A DNA stretch of 64,000 bases, from positions 106,498 to 170,497 of the forward strand of contig JAKAOG010000003.1 of NCBI GenBank assembly GCA_021823325.1. The letters run 5' to 3'. This document shows, piece by piece, positions 16,117 to 24,909 of this stretch. The translations under genes were made by a program, and so were the position numbers. This DNA comes from an archaeon. GTDB taxonomy: Archaea; Thermoproteota; Nitrososphaeria; Nitrososphaerales; Gagatemarchaeaceae. The stretch's first letter is position 1; every line of letters starts with the position of its first letter. A model generated the notes under the pieces. It was not told the DNA's origin. It did not search any database and saw only the letters and a list, made by a program, of their open reading frames with translations.

Positions 16117-16866
16117 ATGAAACGCGACAGGATGGCGCCGTTCCTCACCGAAGGGAGGAGCATGCTGCTTGCCTACGACCAGGGGCTCGAGCACGGGCCC
16201 TCTACCGACTTCGACGAGAAGAACGTGGACCCCGCCCTGATAATGGAGATCGCCTCCAAGGGGAGGTTCAACGGGGTCGTATTCCAGAAGGGGGTCGCCG
16301 AGAGGTTCTACGACGGCAAGGTGCCGCTCATCGTGAAGGTCAACGGCAAGACCAGCCTCCCCAAAGGCGAGCCGATATCCAGGCAGGTCTGCAGCGTCGA
16401 GCAGGCGGTGTCGCTGGGGGCGAAGGGGGTCGGGTACACGATCTATCTCGGGAGCGGGCTGGAGTCCGAGATGCTTTCGGAGTTTGGAAGGCTACAGGAG
16501 CAGGCGCACGAAAAGGGGCTCCCCGCGATAGCGTGGATCTATCCGCGCGGCGCGGCGGTACAGAACGACACTTCGAAAGAGATCGTGGCGTATGCGGCTA
16601 GGGCGGGGCTGGAACTCGGGGCGGACGCCGTGAAGATCAAGTACACCGGAGACGCGTCGTCCTTCTCATGGGCGGTGAAGTCTGCGGCGGGCGTAAGGGT
16701 GTTCATGAGCGGGGGGCCGAAGGCGCCGACCGACGACGACTTCCTGGACCAGGTGAAGGGCGTGGTCCAAGCGGGAGGGACGGGCGTGGCGGTGGGGCGC
16801 AACGTCTGGCAGAACAGCGACCCGGTCGCGATGGCGGAAAAGCTCAGGAAAGTAGTCTTCAGCTGA
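16117..16866 (+). CDS. fba: fructose-bisphosphate aldolase class I (DhnA/archaeal type)
   Basis: Schiff-base aldolase of the DhnA family, 249 residues. The Lys in DAVKIKYTGD is the expected imine-forming residue, and the phosphate-binding MSGGPKAP and GVAVGRNVWQ loops are present. A TATA-like gttaaatag about 30 nt before the ATG implies a leaderless transcript. Together with fbp it makes F1,6BP from trioses and converts it to F6P. A 2-keto-3-deoxy aldolase role within the same family is less likely. Confidence 0.93.
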   Translation: MKRDRMAPFLTEGRSMLLAYDQGLEHGPSTDFDEKNVDPALIMEIASKGRFNGVVFQKGVAERFYDGKVPLIVKVNGKTSLPKGEPISRQVCSVEQAVSLGAKGVGYTIYLGSGLESEMLSEFGRLQEQAHEKGLPAIAWIYPRGAAVQNDTSKEIVAYAARAGLELGADAVKIKYTGDASSFSWAVKSAAGVRVFMSGGPKAPTDDDFLDQVKGVVQAGGTGVAVGRNVWQNSDPVAMAEKLRKVVFS

Positions 16867-16869
16867 GCC

Positions 16870-17829
16870 CTACTTGGAGAGGAGTCTCCAGGACAGGACT
16901 ATCCCGAGCACCGAGAGGACCGCTGCGAACCCGATGAGCACGCTGAAGTCCACCCATAGCGGCGCCAGTATGCTGTAACCCGCTGCGGACGCAGCCGCCG
17001 AGCCCGAACCAAGGAGCATCTGCCTGACGCCGTCCACGGCATAGCTCACGGGGTTGAACCTGATGACCGACTGCAGCCACCCTGGCATGAGACCCACCGG
17101 GAGCATGGCGTTGCTCGCAAAGAGCAGCGGGAGGTTGAGGAGGTTGATTATCGCCATCTGCGTCTGCCAGTCGCTCGACCTCAGCGCCAGCATGACGAAT
17201 AGCGAAGAGAGGCCGAAGGTCATGAGGAACAGCATCACGAAGGTCCCGCTCAGGGTGATCACGCTGAAGTTGGACGTGTCCATCCCCAGGGCGACCGCGA
17301 TGAGCAGCACGATTGCCGCCTGGATGAGCGAACGGACGACGCTCTGGAGGACCTTCGCCGTCACTATGGCGCCGCGCCCGACGGGGGTGCTCATCGCCTT
17401 GTTCATGAAGCCGAAGCGCCTGTCCCAGACGACCGACATCCCCGAGAAGGCGGCAGTGAACAGTATGATGAACGCGAGCATCCCCGCGCCGAGATACGAG
17501 AAGTATGACGTGGTGCCGAACGTCTTGAGGTTCTCGAAGGCGATGGTCGCGGGGGACGCGCCCGGGATGCTCGAGAAGAGCCCGCCGAGGTTGAACGCCT
17601 TCCCGAAGAGAGCTAGCCAGACGACCGGCTGGACGAGAGATATGATGAGCTGGATCGGGTTCTTGTACCACTTTACGAGGTCTCTGTTGGTGAGAGCCCA
17701 GAGGCCGTGGATAGGGCTCTTGTTCAGCTTCGGCGCAGCCCTGAACTCCCTTTCTGCCTCCCTTTCGCGCTTCTCCTCGACCGCCTGCGCTTGAACCGTC
17801 ACCGTCGACCTCGAGATGTCCTCAGTCAT
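16870..17829 (-). CDS. ABC-2 type transporter permease (DrrB-like)
   Basis: Membrane subunit of an ABC efflux system, 319 residues, with a charged cytoplasmic N-terminus (about 1-55) and six predicted membrane helices. The ABC-2 signature region (NLPLLFASNAMLPVGLMPGWLQSVIRFNPVSYAVDGVR) sits near residue 230-270. It follows its ATPase partner by 6 bp and a PadR regulator, the standard DrrAB arrangement for exporting drugs, lipids or other hydrophobic compounds. The substrate is not readable. Confidence 0.9.
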   Translation of the reverse strand: MTEDISRSTVTVQAQAVEEKREREAEREFRAAPKLNKSPIHGLWALTNRDLVKWYKNPIQLIISLVQPVVWLALFGKAFNLGGLFSSIPGASPATIAFENLKTFGTTSYFSYLGAGMLAFIILFTAAFSGMSVVWDRRFGFMNKAMSTPVGRGAIVTAKVLQSVVRSLIQAAIVLLIAVALGMDTSNFSVITLSGTFVMLFLMTFGLSSLFVMLALRSSDWQTQMAIINLLNLPLLFASNAMLPVGLMPGWLQSVIRFNPVSYAVDGVRQMLLGSGSAAASAAGYSILAPLWVDFSVLIGFAAVLSVLGIVLSWRLLSK

Positions 17830-17835
17830 CGTGCA

Positions 17836-18840
17836 TCACCGGCGGGCCCTCATCATGGTGACGCGCTGCTTGAAGGAGTCCATCTTGTTCGCCTCTTCTT
17901 CCCTGATGTTCTTCCCGGTGAACTCGAGGTACGCCTCGTCCAGCGTCGGCTTCGTGAGCGATATCTTGGTCACGTGCAGCCCCTTCGACCTTACGAGGTC
18001 GATGACCTTGATGGATGACTCCTCTCCGACCTCCGATTTTATCCTGTATTCGTGGTCGCTCTTCTTCACGTCCTTGACCAGAGGGAGCTTGGCGATGTCG
18101 GCAGAGATGTCGGGCCCCGACTCGGCGACGCCTACGGTGATGATGTCCCCGCCTATGCTCGACTTCAGCTCGCTGGGGCTCCCTATCTTGATTATGTGCC
18201 CGTGGTCGACGATGGCGATCCTGTCGCAGAGCAAGTCGGCCTCCTCGAGGTAGTGGGTCGTCAGGAAGAGGGTCATGCCGTAGTTCTCCTTGAGCATCCG
18301 GATGTAGTTCCAGACGGCGGTCCTGGTCTGGACGTCCAGCCCGAGCGTCGGCTCGTCCAGGAAGAGGAGCTTCGGGTAGTTGATCAGCCCAGAAGCGAGC
18401 TCGAGCCTCCTTCTCATCCCGCCTGAATATGTGCTGACCTTCCTGTCCGCGGCATCTTCAAGCTCGACCAGCTTCAGGAGCTCCAAGGCGTGGTCCTTCG
18501 AGTTGCTTCGGGGGATGCCGTAGAGGTCTGCGCAAAGGATGATGTTCTGGAGCCCGGTCAGGTCTTCGTCCGCCGTGTACTCCTGTGGGACCACCCCGAC
18601 CCTCCGCCTCACCTCGTTGGGGTGCTTGTGGATGTCGAGGCCGTCGATCTCCGCCTTGCCGGAGGTCGCTCTTAGCAGGGTGGTAAGCATGTTGATGGTC
18701 GTCGTCTTCCCTGCGCCGTTGGGACCCAGGAACCCGAAGATCTCTCCTTCCTTTATCTCGAAGGTCACTCCGTCGACCGCTTTGAGGTTCCCGAAAGACT
18801 TCGAGAGGCCCTCGACCTTGACGATGTCCCGGTCGCTCAT
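17836..18840 (-). CDS. ABC transporter ATP-binding protein (DrrA-like)
   Basis: Nucleotide-binding subunit of the adjacent ABC-2 exporter. It has Walker A GPNGAGKTT, the Q-loop region (VVPQEYTADEDLTG), signature YSGGMRRRLELA and Walker B LLFLDEPTLGLD, followed by the DrrA-type C-terminal extension typical of antibiotic/daunorubicin-resistance ATPases (about residues 225-334). Its ATG shares one base with the PadR stop, so regulator, ATPase and permease form one operon. Confidence 0.93.
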   Translation of the reverse strand: MSDRDIVKVEGLSKSFGNLKAVDGVTFEIKEGEIFGFLGPNGAGKTTTINMLTTLLRATSGKAEIDGLDIHKHPNEVRRRVGVVPQEYTADEDLTGLQNIILCADLYGIPRSNSKDHALELLKLVELEDAADRKVSTYSGGMRRRLELASGLINYPKLLFLDEPTLGLDVQTRTAVWNYIRMLKENYGMTLFLTTHYLEEADLLCDRIAIVDHGHIIKIGSPSELKSSIGGDIITVGVAESGPDISADIAKLPLVKDVKKSDHEYRIKSEVGEESSIKVIDLVRSKGLHVTKISLTKPTLDEAYLEFTGKNIREEEANKMDSFKQRVTMMRARR

Positions 18841-19274
18841 CAGCTCTTCCCCACCCTTGCGAGCCTGTCCGCCAGCTCGCGTATCTGGACGGCGCTCTTC
18901 GCGACGTCCTTGTCCTTCGACCGCGCCAGGTCCTCAAGATAGGACGTGTAGCTCGAGATCACTTCGACAGCCCCATCCACCGACCGGGGTTGCGGCGCTC
19001 CCGCTTCGGCCTGGAACCAGGGTTTCTCGATCTCTTCCCTGCCGGCGGCGGTGAGGGCATACTTGTCGTCGTCAGAGCGATCCAGCACCCCTTCGCCAAC
19101 CATGTTCTTCAGCATAGGATAGACAGAGCCGGGGGACGGCCTCCACCACCCCTGCAGGTTCGCTTCCATGGTATCCATTATCTCGACCCCCGACTTCGGG
19201 ACGTCCCGGACGATGTAGAGTATCCACTTGCGGAGGCCCTTGTGGGTGCGCTTGGTCCAGTCGAAGTTGAACAT
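18840..19274 (-). CDS. PadR family transcriptional regulator
   Basis: 144-residue PadR-type repressor. The winged helix (KWILYIVRDVPKSGVEIMDTMEANLQGWWRPSPGSVYPMLKNMVGEGVLDR) carries the hallmark W-x-P-S-x-G-S-V-Y-P-x-L segment, and the C-terminal helix would provide dimerisation. It leads the ABC efflux operon and probably represses it until a ligand binds. A repeated TTCCGATAT-type site overlaps its promoter, suggesting autoregulation. Confidence 0.92.
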   Translation of the reverse strand: MFNFDWTKRTHKGLRKWILYIVRDVPKSGVEIMDTMEANLQGWWRPSPGSVYPMLKNMVGEGVLDRSDDDKYALTAAGREEIEKPWFQAEAGAPQPRSVDGAVEVISSYTSYLEDLARSKDKDVAKSAVQIRELADRLARVGKS

Positions 19275-19285
19275 CGCTTCACGTT

Positions 19286-19309
19286 TCCAATATCGGAATG
19301 ATATCGGAA
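19286..19309 (-). promoter_or_regulatory. candidate PadR operator overlapping the promoter
   Basis: Read on the minus strand, ttccgatatcattccgatat gives two direct copies of ttccgatat spaced by 11 bp, the second continuing into ttggaa to make a near-palindrome. The first copy falls where the TATA box is expected, about 27-35 nt before the PadR ATG. A bound dimer would block TBP/TFB. Binding is inferred from position and symmetry only. Confidence 0.45.
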
Positions 19310-19314
19310 CTATT

Positions 19315-20496
19315 TCAATCTTTTCCCGACGCCGTCGCCCCGCCCCAATACGCTAGCGACGCCCCGACTGCGCCGGCCGCAAGGAAGACGCCGACGAGGA
19401 AGACCCCCTGCACCCCTGCCAGTGGTATCAGCAGCACGGCCGCCAGTGGGGTAAGGAACTCTGCCGCGGCAGACGACGCTTGGAAGGCGTAGCTCCCGTT
19501 CATCACGTCTTCCCCTGCAGAGGTAAGGGCGTAGTAGTTGGCGACCGGGAAGACGTAAGCATGCGGGACGCTGAACAAGATCATCCCTACCACGAAGAGC
19601 TGCCAGTACGGGGCCGCGGCCACTGCCAGCATGCTAAGCAGAAGCGTGACCGAAGAGATGAGGAGGAGCTTCCCCAGCCCTGCTTCGAACTTCACAGCGA
19701 CCACTCTCATCCCCACGGAAAGCGCGAAGACGGACGTGTACAGCAGAAGGGCCTGCTCGGGAGTGAAACCGAACCTGCCTTCGGCGTAGATGGCGCCGTA
19801 AGAGAGGAACACCGGCAGCAGCAGCGAGTACAAGAAGTTGACGAGGACGGCTCTCCTGAAAGCGCCTCTTCGGAGCGCCGCGACCCAGGAGGACATGCGA
19901 GGCATCGGCGGTGCAGGCCTCCCTCTGGCGCTGCCGCGGCCCGCCGCCGCGCCCGCGACCCCGAGAAGACAGAAAGAAGCAAGGGCGAGGAACGCGCCTG
20001 GGAATCCTGAGAAAGGAAAGACGCCATAAGCCACCAGGGGCCCTATGACCAGGCCCAAGCCCAACGCGGTGGAGTAGAGCCCCAGCCCCGAGAACGGGGC
20101 GCCGGGCATGGAGTCCGCGTGCATGAAGGCGGAAAGAAAAGGCTGGGGGAGCCCCACGCCGAGGCCCGAGAGCAGCATGAAAAGCGGAGCCGTGTGAGCT
20201 CCGCCTAAAGAGAGCCCGCCCAACGAGACGGCGACAAAGCAGAAGCCGAGGACTGACGCGTACGACTGGTTCCTTACCACAAGGACCGCGGCCGCGACCC
20301 CCGCCGCGTTGCCGATCCAGAGCAGAAGGACGAAGAAGCCTGCCTGAGACGCCGTGGCGCCGAGCACGTCGACCGCGAACAGCGGGATCAGGATCGCGAG
20401 CGAGGAGGTCAGGAGCCTCACCGACAGGGCGAGGACAAACCCCGGGCGAAGGTAGCTCGCCCTGGTCCCGTGTGGGTTCGTTCCGCCGTTATGCAT
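19315..20496 (-). CDS. major facilitator superfamily transporter
   Basis: 393 residues with twelve hydrophobic segments in two six-helix halves joined by a basic Arg/Pro-rich loop near residues 190-210. It is a typical MFS exporter profile without a recognisable substrate motif. The start lies 8 bp inside the end of the GT4 gene, so the two are co-transcribed. Its end meets the PadR promoter region, about 40 bp from the PadR start. Confidence 0.85.
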   Translation of the reverse strand: MHNGGTNPHGTRASYLRPGFVLALSVRLLTSSLAILIPLFAVDVLGATASQAGFFVLLLWIGNAAGVAAAVLVVRNQSYASVLGFCFVAVSLGGLSLGGAHTAPLFMLLSGLGVGLPQPFLSAFMHADSMPGAPFSGLGLYSTALGLGLVIGPLVAYGVFPFSGFPGAFLALASFCLLGVAGAAAGRGSARGRPAPPMPRMSSWVAALRRGAFRRAVLVNFLYSLLLPVFLSYGAIYAEGRFGFTPEQALLLYTSVFALSVGMRVVAVKFEAGLGKLLLISSVTLLLSMLAVAAAPYWQLFVVGMILFSVPHAYVFPVANYYALTSAGEDVMNGSYAFQASSAAAEFLTPLAAVLLIPLAGVQGVFLVGVFLAAGAVGASLAYWGGATASGKD

Positions 20497-21547
20497 GGCG
20501 ATATACCTCCAGCACCTTCTCGGCGACGGCGGGCGGATTGAAGAGCTCCTTCGCCCTTGCCAAAGCCTCTCTTCCCATCCTCGCCCTCAGAGCCGGGTCC
20601 CCCGCAAGGCGCGACAGGCCCTCGGCGAATCCTGTCACGTCACCCCGAGGATATAGGAGACCAGACTTCCCATGTTCGACGATCTCCAGGATCGGCGGGA
20701 TGGAAGACGCGACCACGGGTATCCCGCGGCTCATCGCCTCGGCGACGGTCATCGCGAAAGCGTCAGCCCTGGTGGGGAGGACGAGGATGTCGACGTACGG
20801 CCAAACCTCCTCGGCCAGCTCCTTGTTCGTCGGCCGCTCCCGATAGTCGATGCGACGGTCGGCAGAGACGGCGCGCCTGGACTTCCCTTCGGCTCTGCCG
20901 ACATAGGTGAGCGTCGCGCCTGGCGCGTCCGCCCGGTTGAACGCCGCGAGCACCGTGTCTCCCCCCTTCCTCAGGAAGTCCCTGCCGAGGAAGAGCACGT
21001 TGCACCCCGAGTGGGGTTTCGCGTCGTAGACGGGATCGAACGGCGGAGGTATCACGGACACCTTCTCCGGGTCTATGCCGTCTTCCAAGAACCCCCTCCT
21101 CGCCCATTTCGTCCAGGTGATCACGCCTTTGCACCCCCTCGAGTTCAGGTAGGAGGCGTATCCTTCCGTCACCGGCTTCCTGACGAGCCCTCCTATGTTG
21201 TTGTATCCTCCGAGGAACTGCCCGAGCGACTGGTCGCTTTCATGGACCCAGGGCACGGTGAACTTCCTGATGTCCCAGAAGAAGGTATGCACCAGGGATG
21301 CGCCCCGATAGTCGAGCGGAAAGGCGTGCTCCAAGGCGAACTTCACCGCAGCGAGCCCGACGTTCAAGGGGGAGAAGCTGTACTGGCCGGTGCTGGTCGG
21401 GATGGCGACCCTGTCGGTGGCGTGCACGTAGCGCACCCCGGGGGGAGGGTTCCGGAACCTGCGAAGCGGCCCGGCGCGGGCCTTCCCTGTGATCGGGTCG
21501 GCGGGCGAGACGAGGAGGCACTTCAGCAGTCCGCCTGAAGAGGGCAT
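20489..21547 (-). CDS. GT4 family glycosyltransferase
   Basis: Retaining glycosyltransferase with GT-B fold, 352 residues. The C-terminal nucleotide-sugar domain has CNVLFLGRDFLRKGG and the EX7E-type acid pair in AEAMSRGIPVVASSIPPILEIVEHGKSGLLY. It lies 16 bp after the SqdB-like gene. This context suggests transfer of sulfoquinovose or a related sugar to a lipid or surface glycan. The acceptor is unknown. Confidence 0.85.
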   Translation of the reverse strand: MPSSGGLLKCLLVSPADPITGKARAGPLRRFRNPPPGVRYVHATDRVAIPTSTGQYSFSPLNVGLAAVKFALEHAFPLDYRGASLVHTFFWDIRKFTVPWVHESDQSLGQFLGGYNNIGGLVRKPVTEGYASYLNSRGCKGVITWTKWARRGFLEDGIDPEKVSVIPPPFDPVYDAKPHSGCNVLFLGRDFLRKGGDTVLAAFNRADAPGATLTYVGRAEGKSRRAVSADRRIDYRERPTNKELAEEVWPYVDILVLPTRADAFAMTVAEAMSRGIPVVASSIPPILEIVEHGKSGLLYPRGDVTGFAEGLSRLAGDPALRARMGREALARAKELFNPPAVAEKVLEVYRHA

Positions 21548-21563
21548 TGACCGCTTGTCTGTC

Positions 21564-23870
21564 CTAACTCGCCTTGGAGTGGGTTTCCCTGGCGTATCCG
21601 ACAGCTTCCTGCCACGGGGCCCACCCCGTGAGGTCTCGGGGGAGCGAGAAGCCTTCCGCGGTTATCCCTTTCTTCCCGGCCCAGGTCACTGAAGGAGCGA
21701 GCAGAGACCTCATCTTGAAGGCCCTCTCCCTGTTGGCTAGGACAGCGCTGAAGATCTCTCTCAGCACTTCGTCGATGTCTTTGGTCCGCGAGAATCCGAG
21801 CGCTGGGAGGATCTTGTGCTCGACCTTGTAGAAGTGCTCTTCTTTTTCGACCCTAGGGTTCTTGACCGGCTGCATCTCTGGGCGTATCCCGAACTCCTCG
21901 GCGACCTTTGACACCTTCGCGGCAAGCTGGAGCGTGTCGAAGGTCTCGTCTATCTGGTTCACGAGGCGATACTCCCCCGGGTCCGGAGGGTTGTCGATGA
22001 GCAGGCTGAGGCATTGGATGCTGTCATAGAGGGAGAGATACCCCCTCGACTGCTTCCCCTTTCCATAGATGAGTAGCTTGTTCAGGAGGACAGCCTGGAC
22101 CACATACTTGTTGATCACCGTCCCCCAGATCGAGTCGAAGTCGAACCTGGTCGCCAGCGAGTCGTCGACGATCTCGTCGGTGAGAGACCCGTACACGACC
22201 CCCTGCATGACGTCGGTCGACGTCAGTCCGTGTATCCGGTTGGCGAGGAGCACGTTGTGCGTGTCGAATATCTTGCTGAGGTGATACCAGCTCTGCCCCG
22301 TCCTCGGGAACATGAGCTTGTCCTTCCTTCCTTTGCGCGCGATGGCGATCGGGCCCTCGGTGACCTCGATGCCGGGAGTCCCGTATTCACCCATGGTGTT
22401 TCCACTGAAGCAGGATTTCCCGTTGCGCCTGACCATGATGACCCCTGTTGGTACCGTGCAACAATAGACGACCCCCTTGTAAGTTACCCACGATTGTCTT
22501 TTCCTGCGAGCCAAAGCGTTTGGGCGCCTCGAGATGCTGAGGTAATATTCACTCGGACCTTTACGGCGGTGCTCACATATTGTAGCACCGTATCCCAGTT
22601 TCATGGCTATCTCTTGAACGTCCGAGAGGAGGCGCAGTGATTTGCTGTAGTAGTACATCGATCCTGTCTTCTTCCAGACATGTCCGTCGCCCAACATCAA
22701 AGAATCGAAGAGGATCCTGAGCTGTCTTTTGCTTACGTTTTTGAGTTCCGATGGGATGAACTTCTCGGAGGAATCGCCAAACTGGGACAGATAACCTGCA
22801 AGCTGGTTGTTGGAGACCTCGAAGTTGAGCATGATTGTACTTCTCCGTTTGTCCCTTGACGCCCATTCAGCTATATTGAAACCCAGGCCCTTGACCGCAT
22901 CTCGAACTTCGTCTTCCTTCCCTGATCCCTTCCTTTGGCTTACCCTCACAGAAGTGGGCTCCCCAGTCCTCCTTCGAATGCATCCTTCTGCGATGTACCA
23001 TCCGAAGAATCTTAACCAGTCGTCCATGTGAAAGACCATGCTCAACATTTGCTTTCTGTGCTCGTAGAAACCTCTGACCTCCATCGCCGGTAGCTCAAAG
23101 CTCTCGACTTCGGCATGAACCCAAATCCCTGACTTCGGAACTGCGAAGTTCTTTCCCTGTACATCTTCAGCTGTCGAGATGTGGATTGGTCCTGCACGGT
23201 TGGGATATTGCCTGCCTACATAACGATACACGACCCGGTGATTCGGAGTCAACATGAGGTCGAGGTTCTGAGTTTCAACTTTGAACATTCGCCCGTTGTA
23301 GGGATAGGCTACGATATTGGTGGGCTTGTAGTATCTGATCTCTTCTGTAGTCGGATCGAGGCAACAGACCTCGTCGTCGTACTTCAATTCGTAGAAGTGT
23401 TTCCATCCTGTTCCTGTCAGCACTTCGGTTTCTTCGTCATAGCACCCCATCTTGACCAGGTGGGCGTCGGGGACGTGCCTGACCATCGAGAAGACGACGT
23501 TCAAGTTGGTGGCGACGTTGTTGAGCTGAGTGTACAGGGCGTGCTCCTGGTCGATCATGCTGAACGGCGCGCTCCTCTGCTGGGCAAGGTGAACCACGCT
23601 GCGTGGCTGGTGCTTGGCGATGATCGCATCTACGGCGGCTGGGTCCCTGGCGTCTGCCTCGACGAAGGTGATGTTGGACTTGCCAGAAGCTCTCTCGTAG
23701 GCCGAGATCCTCGTGGACGGCGAGCCGATCTTCACCAGGGAGTCAGAGCCTACTGAGGAAACGAGCCGGCGAGTGACCTGGCTGTCCACGATGACTACCT
23801 CTGAGTCTGACCGCCAGGCGAGGTGGAGGGCCAGCGGCCATCCGATATAGCCGTCTCCACCGAATATCAT
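21564..23870 (-). CDS. UDP-sulfoquinovose synthase-like protein (SqdB/Agl3) with in-frame intein
   Basis: NAD-dependent SDR enzyme that makes UDP-sulfoquinovose from UDP-glucose and sulfite. The extein halves (residues 1-142 and 492-768, 419 residues after splicing) carry the NAD loop GGDGYIGWP, the SqdB active-site strand TMGEYGTPGIE and the catalytic YHLSK. A 349-residue intein sits exactly between MG and TMGEYG, so the enzyme is inactive until splicing. The ATG at 23870 gives a short first strand (MIFGGDGYIG); no other canonical start lies nearby upstream. Product use in lipid or N-glycan is inferred from the adjacent GT4 gene. Confidence 0.92.
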   Translation of the reverse strand: MIFGGDGYIGWPLALHLAWRSDSEVVIVDSQVTRRLVSSVGSDSLVKIGSPSTRISAYERASGKSNITFVEADARDPAAVDAIIAKHQPRSVVHLAQQRSAPFSMIDQEHALYTQLNNVATNLNVVFSMVRHVPDAHLVKMGCYDEETEVLTGTGWKHFYELKYDDEVCCLDPTTEEIRYYKPTNIVAYPYNGRMFKVETQNLDLMLTPNHRVVYRYVGRQYPNRAGPIHISTAEDVQGKNFAVPKSGIWVHAEVESFELPAMEVRGFYEHRKQMLSMVFHMDDWLRFFGWYIAEGCIRRRTGEPTSVRVSQRKGSGKEDEVRDAVKGLGFNIAEWASRDKRRSTIMLNFEVSNNQLAGYLSQFGDSSEKFIPSELKNVSKRQLRILFDSLMLGDGHVWKKTGSMYYYSKSLRLLSDVQEIAMKLGYGATICEHRRKGPSEYYLSISRRPNALARRKRQSWVTYKGVVYCCTVPTGVIMVRRNGKSCFSGNTMGEYGTPGIEVTEGPIAIARKGRKDKLMFPRTGQSWYHLSKIFDTHNVLLANRIHGLTSTDVMQGVVYGSLTDEIVDDSLATRFDFDSIWGTVINKYVVQAVLLNKLLIYGKGKQSRGYLSLYDSIQCLSLLIDNPPDPGEYRLVNQIDETFDTLQLAAKVSKVAEEFGIRPEMQPVKNPRVEKEEHFYKVEHKILPALGFSRTKDIDEVLREIFSAVLANRERAFKMRSLLAPSVTWAGKKGITAEGFSLPRDLTGWAPWQEAVGYARETHSKAS
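22398..23444 (-). other. intein with LAGLIDADG-type homing endonuclease
   Basis: Residues 143-491 of the precursor. Block A begins with Cys1 (CYDEETEVLTGTGWK) and block B has TPNHRVV. Two degenerate DOD endonuclease motifs are visible (FFGWYIAEGCI and LFDSLMLGDGHV). The end is GKSCFSGN followed by Thr+1, so Asn is present but the usual penultimate His is Gly. The +1 nucleophile is the catalytic Thr of the host enzyme. The coding sequence is visibly less GC-rich than the flanking exteins, consistent with lateral entry. Confidence 0.93.
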
Positions 23871-23984
23871 GACCGCGTCTTTCAGCGCTATTTCTGTTCC
23901 CGGCCGGTAACGGCCAACGGAATGCCTTCGTAGCGCCCCGTATTTATCGGCCGAGGACGGAGCGTATGAACGGTGCGTTCTGTG

Positions 23985-24278
23985 CTAGAGGCTGACGCCG
24001 AACGCTGAAAGGAACGACTCCGCCCGCCTGACTTCCTTCACGAAGTTCTGGCCCTTCGGGGTTATGACGTAGAACCTGCTCTCTCCGTTGTTCACTTCGT
24101 TGAGGAGCCCCCTCTTTATGAGCTCTGAGACGTGTCTCATCATCCTGTCGTGAGGAAGGTTCGCCTTCTGGAGGATCCTCGTCGGTTTCGCGTTTCCTTC
24201 TTCTTCTGCCGCCTTCAGTATGTCGAGGTAGATCCGGACCGTGCTCCTCTGCTTCTCAGTTCCTTCCATCTGGTCCAC
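23985..24278 (-). CDS. winged-helix DNA-binding regulator
   Basis: 97-residue single winged-helix protein of the type common in Thaumarchaeota. RSTVRIYLDILKAAEEEGNAKPTRILQKANLPHDRMMRHVSELIKRGLLNEV forms the HTH, and SRFYVITPKGQNFVKEV the wing and end helix. No ligand domain. Its start overlaps the 3' end of the upstream membrane-protein gene by 23 bp; an alternative ATG lies three codons in. Coupling suggests it senses or controls that membrane protein. Confidence 0.8.
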   Translation of the reverse strand: MDQMEGTEKQRSTVRIYLDILKAAEEEGNAKPTRILQKANLPHDRMMRHVSELIKRGLLNEVNNGESRFYVITPKGQNFVKEVRRAESFLSAFGVSL

Positions 24279-24909
24279 TCCTCAGGACGAACAGGAGCAG
24301 GAGCCCGAACCCTCCCAGCTCGATTATCCCTCCTATGAGGTAGAGGAGCCCCGACGCGAGAACAGACGAGGATAGCTTGGCCAGGTGGGCCACCAGGATG
24401 GCAGAGAAGGCGCCCAGCACCATGAGCGACAGCCTGTTCTTGTTGTCCTCGTACACCAGAAGAGCCTGAAAGACGATCAGCGCGACCAGCGTGGCCAGGA
24501 CGAGCTCGCCGAACTCGAGCAGGTAGGTGTGGATGAGGAAAGGCGAGTTCTGAAGGAGCACGACCACCCCCGCGGTCGCTGCCGTGACGGCGCCGGTCTG
24601 CATCCTCCTGGCGTAGCTCACCGCGATCAGGAGGTATGCGATCGACTGTAGGACGAGGTAGATTATGGTCCCGCCGTAGACGAATACCCCTCTGTCTGAT
24701 ATCTTCCCCGCGTCCAGAAAGAAGAAGAGGAATGCCGACGCCTGCGCGATGAGGCCTATGCCGAGAAGCATGAACCCGAGGCTCAGAATCCTCAGGAAGC
24801 TGCCTCCTGCCACCCTCCCATAACGGTGGGCGAAGTAGCTCACGGCCAGGGCGACCAGCCCCCCGATGAGGCTCAGCAGCGAGTTGGGAAGGAAGAAAGC
24901 GTTCACCAT
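24256..24909 (-). CDS. seven-helix membrane protein, function unknown
   Basis: 217 residues with about seven hydrophobic helices, short loops and few charged residues inside the membrane. A YEDNKNR loop lies between helices 5 and 6. No catalytic motif is recognisable. It is paired with an overlapping winged-helix regulator, an arrangement often seen for archaeal sensor-like membrane proteins. The family is not identified. Confidence 0.7.
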   Translation of the reverse strand: MVNAFFLPNSLLSLIGGLVALAVSYFAHRYGRVAGGSFLRILSLGFMLLGIGLIAQASAFLFFFLDAGKISDRGVFVYGGTIIYLVLQSIAYLLIAVSYARRMQTGAVTAATAGVVVLLQNSPFLIHTYLLEFGELVLATLVALIVFQALLVYEDNKNRLSLMVLGAFSAILVAHLAKLSSSVLASGLLYLIGGIIELGGFGLLLLFVLRSGPDGRN

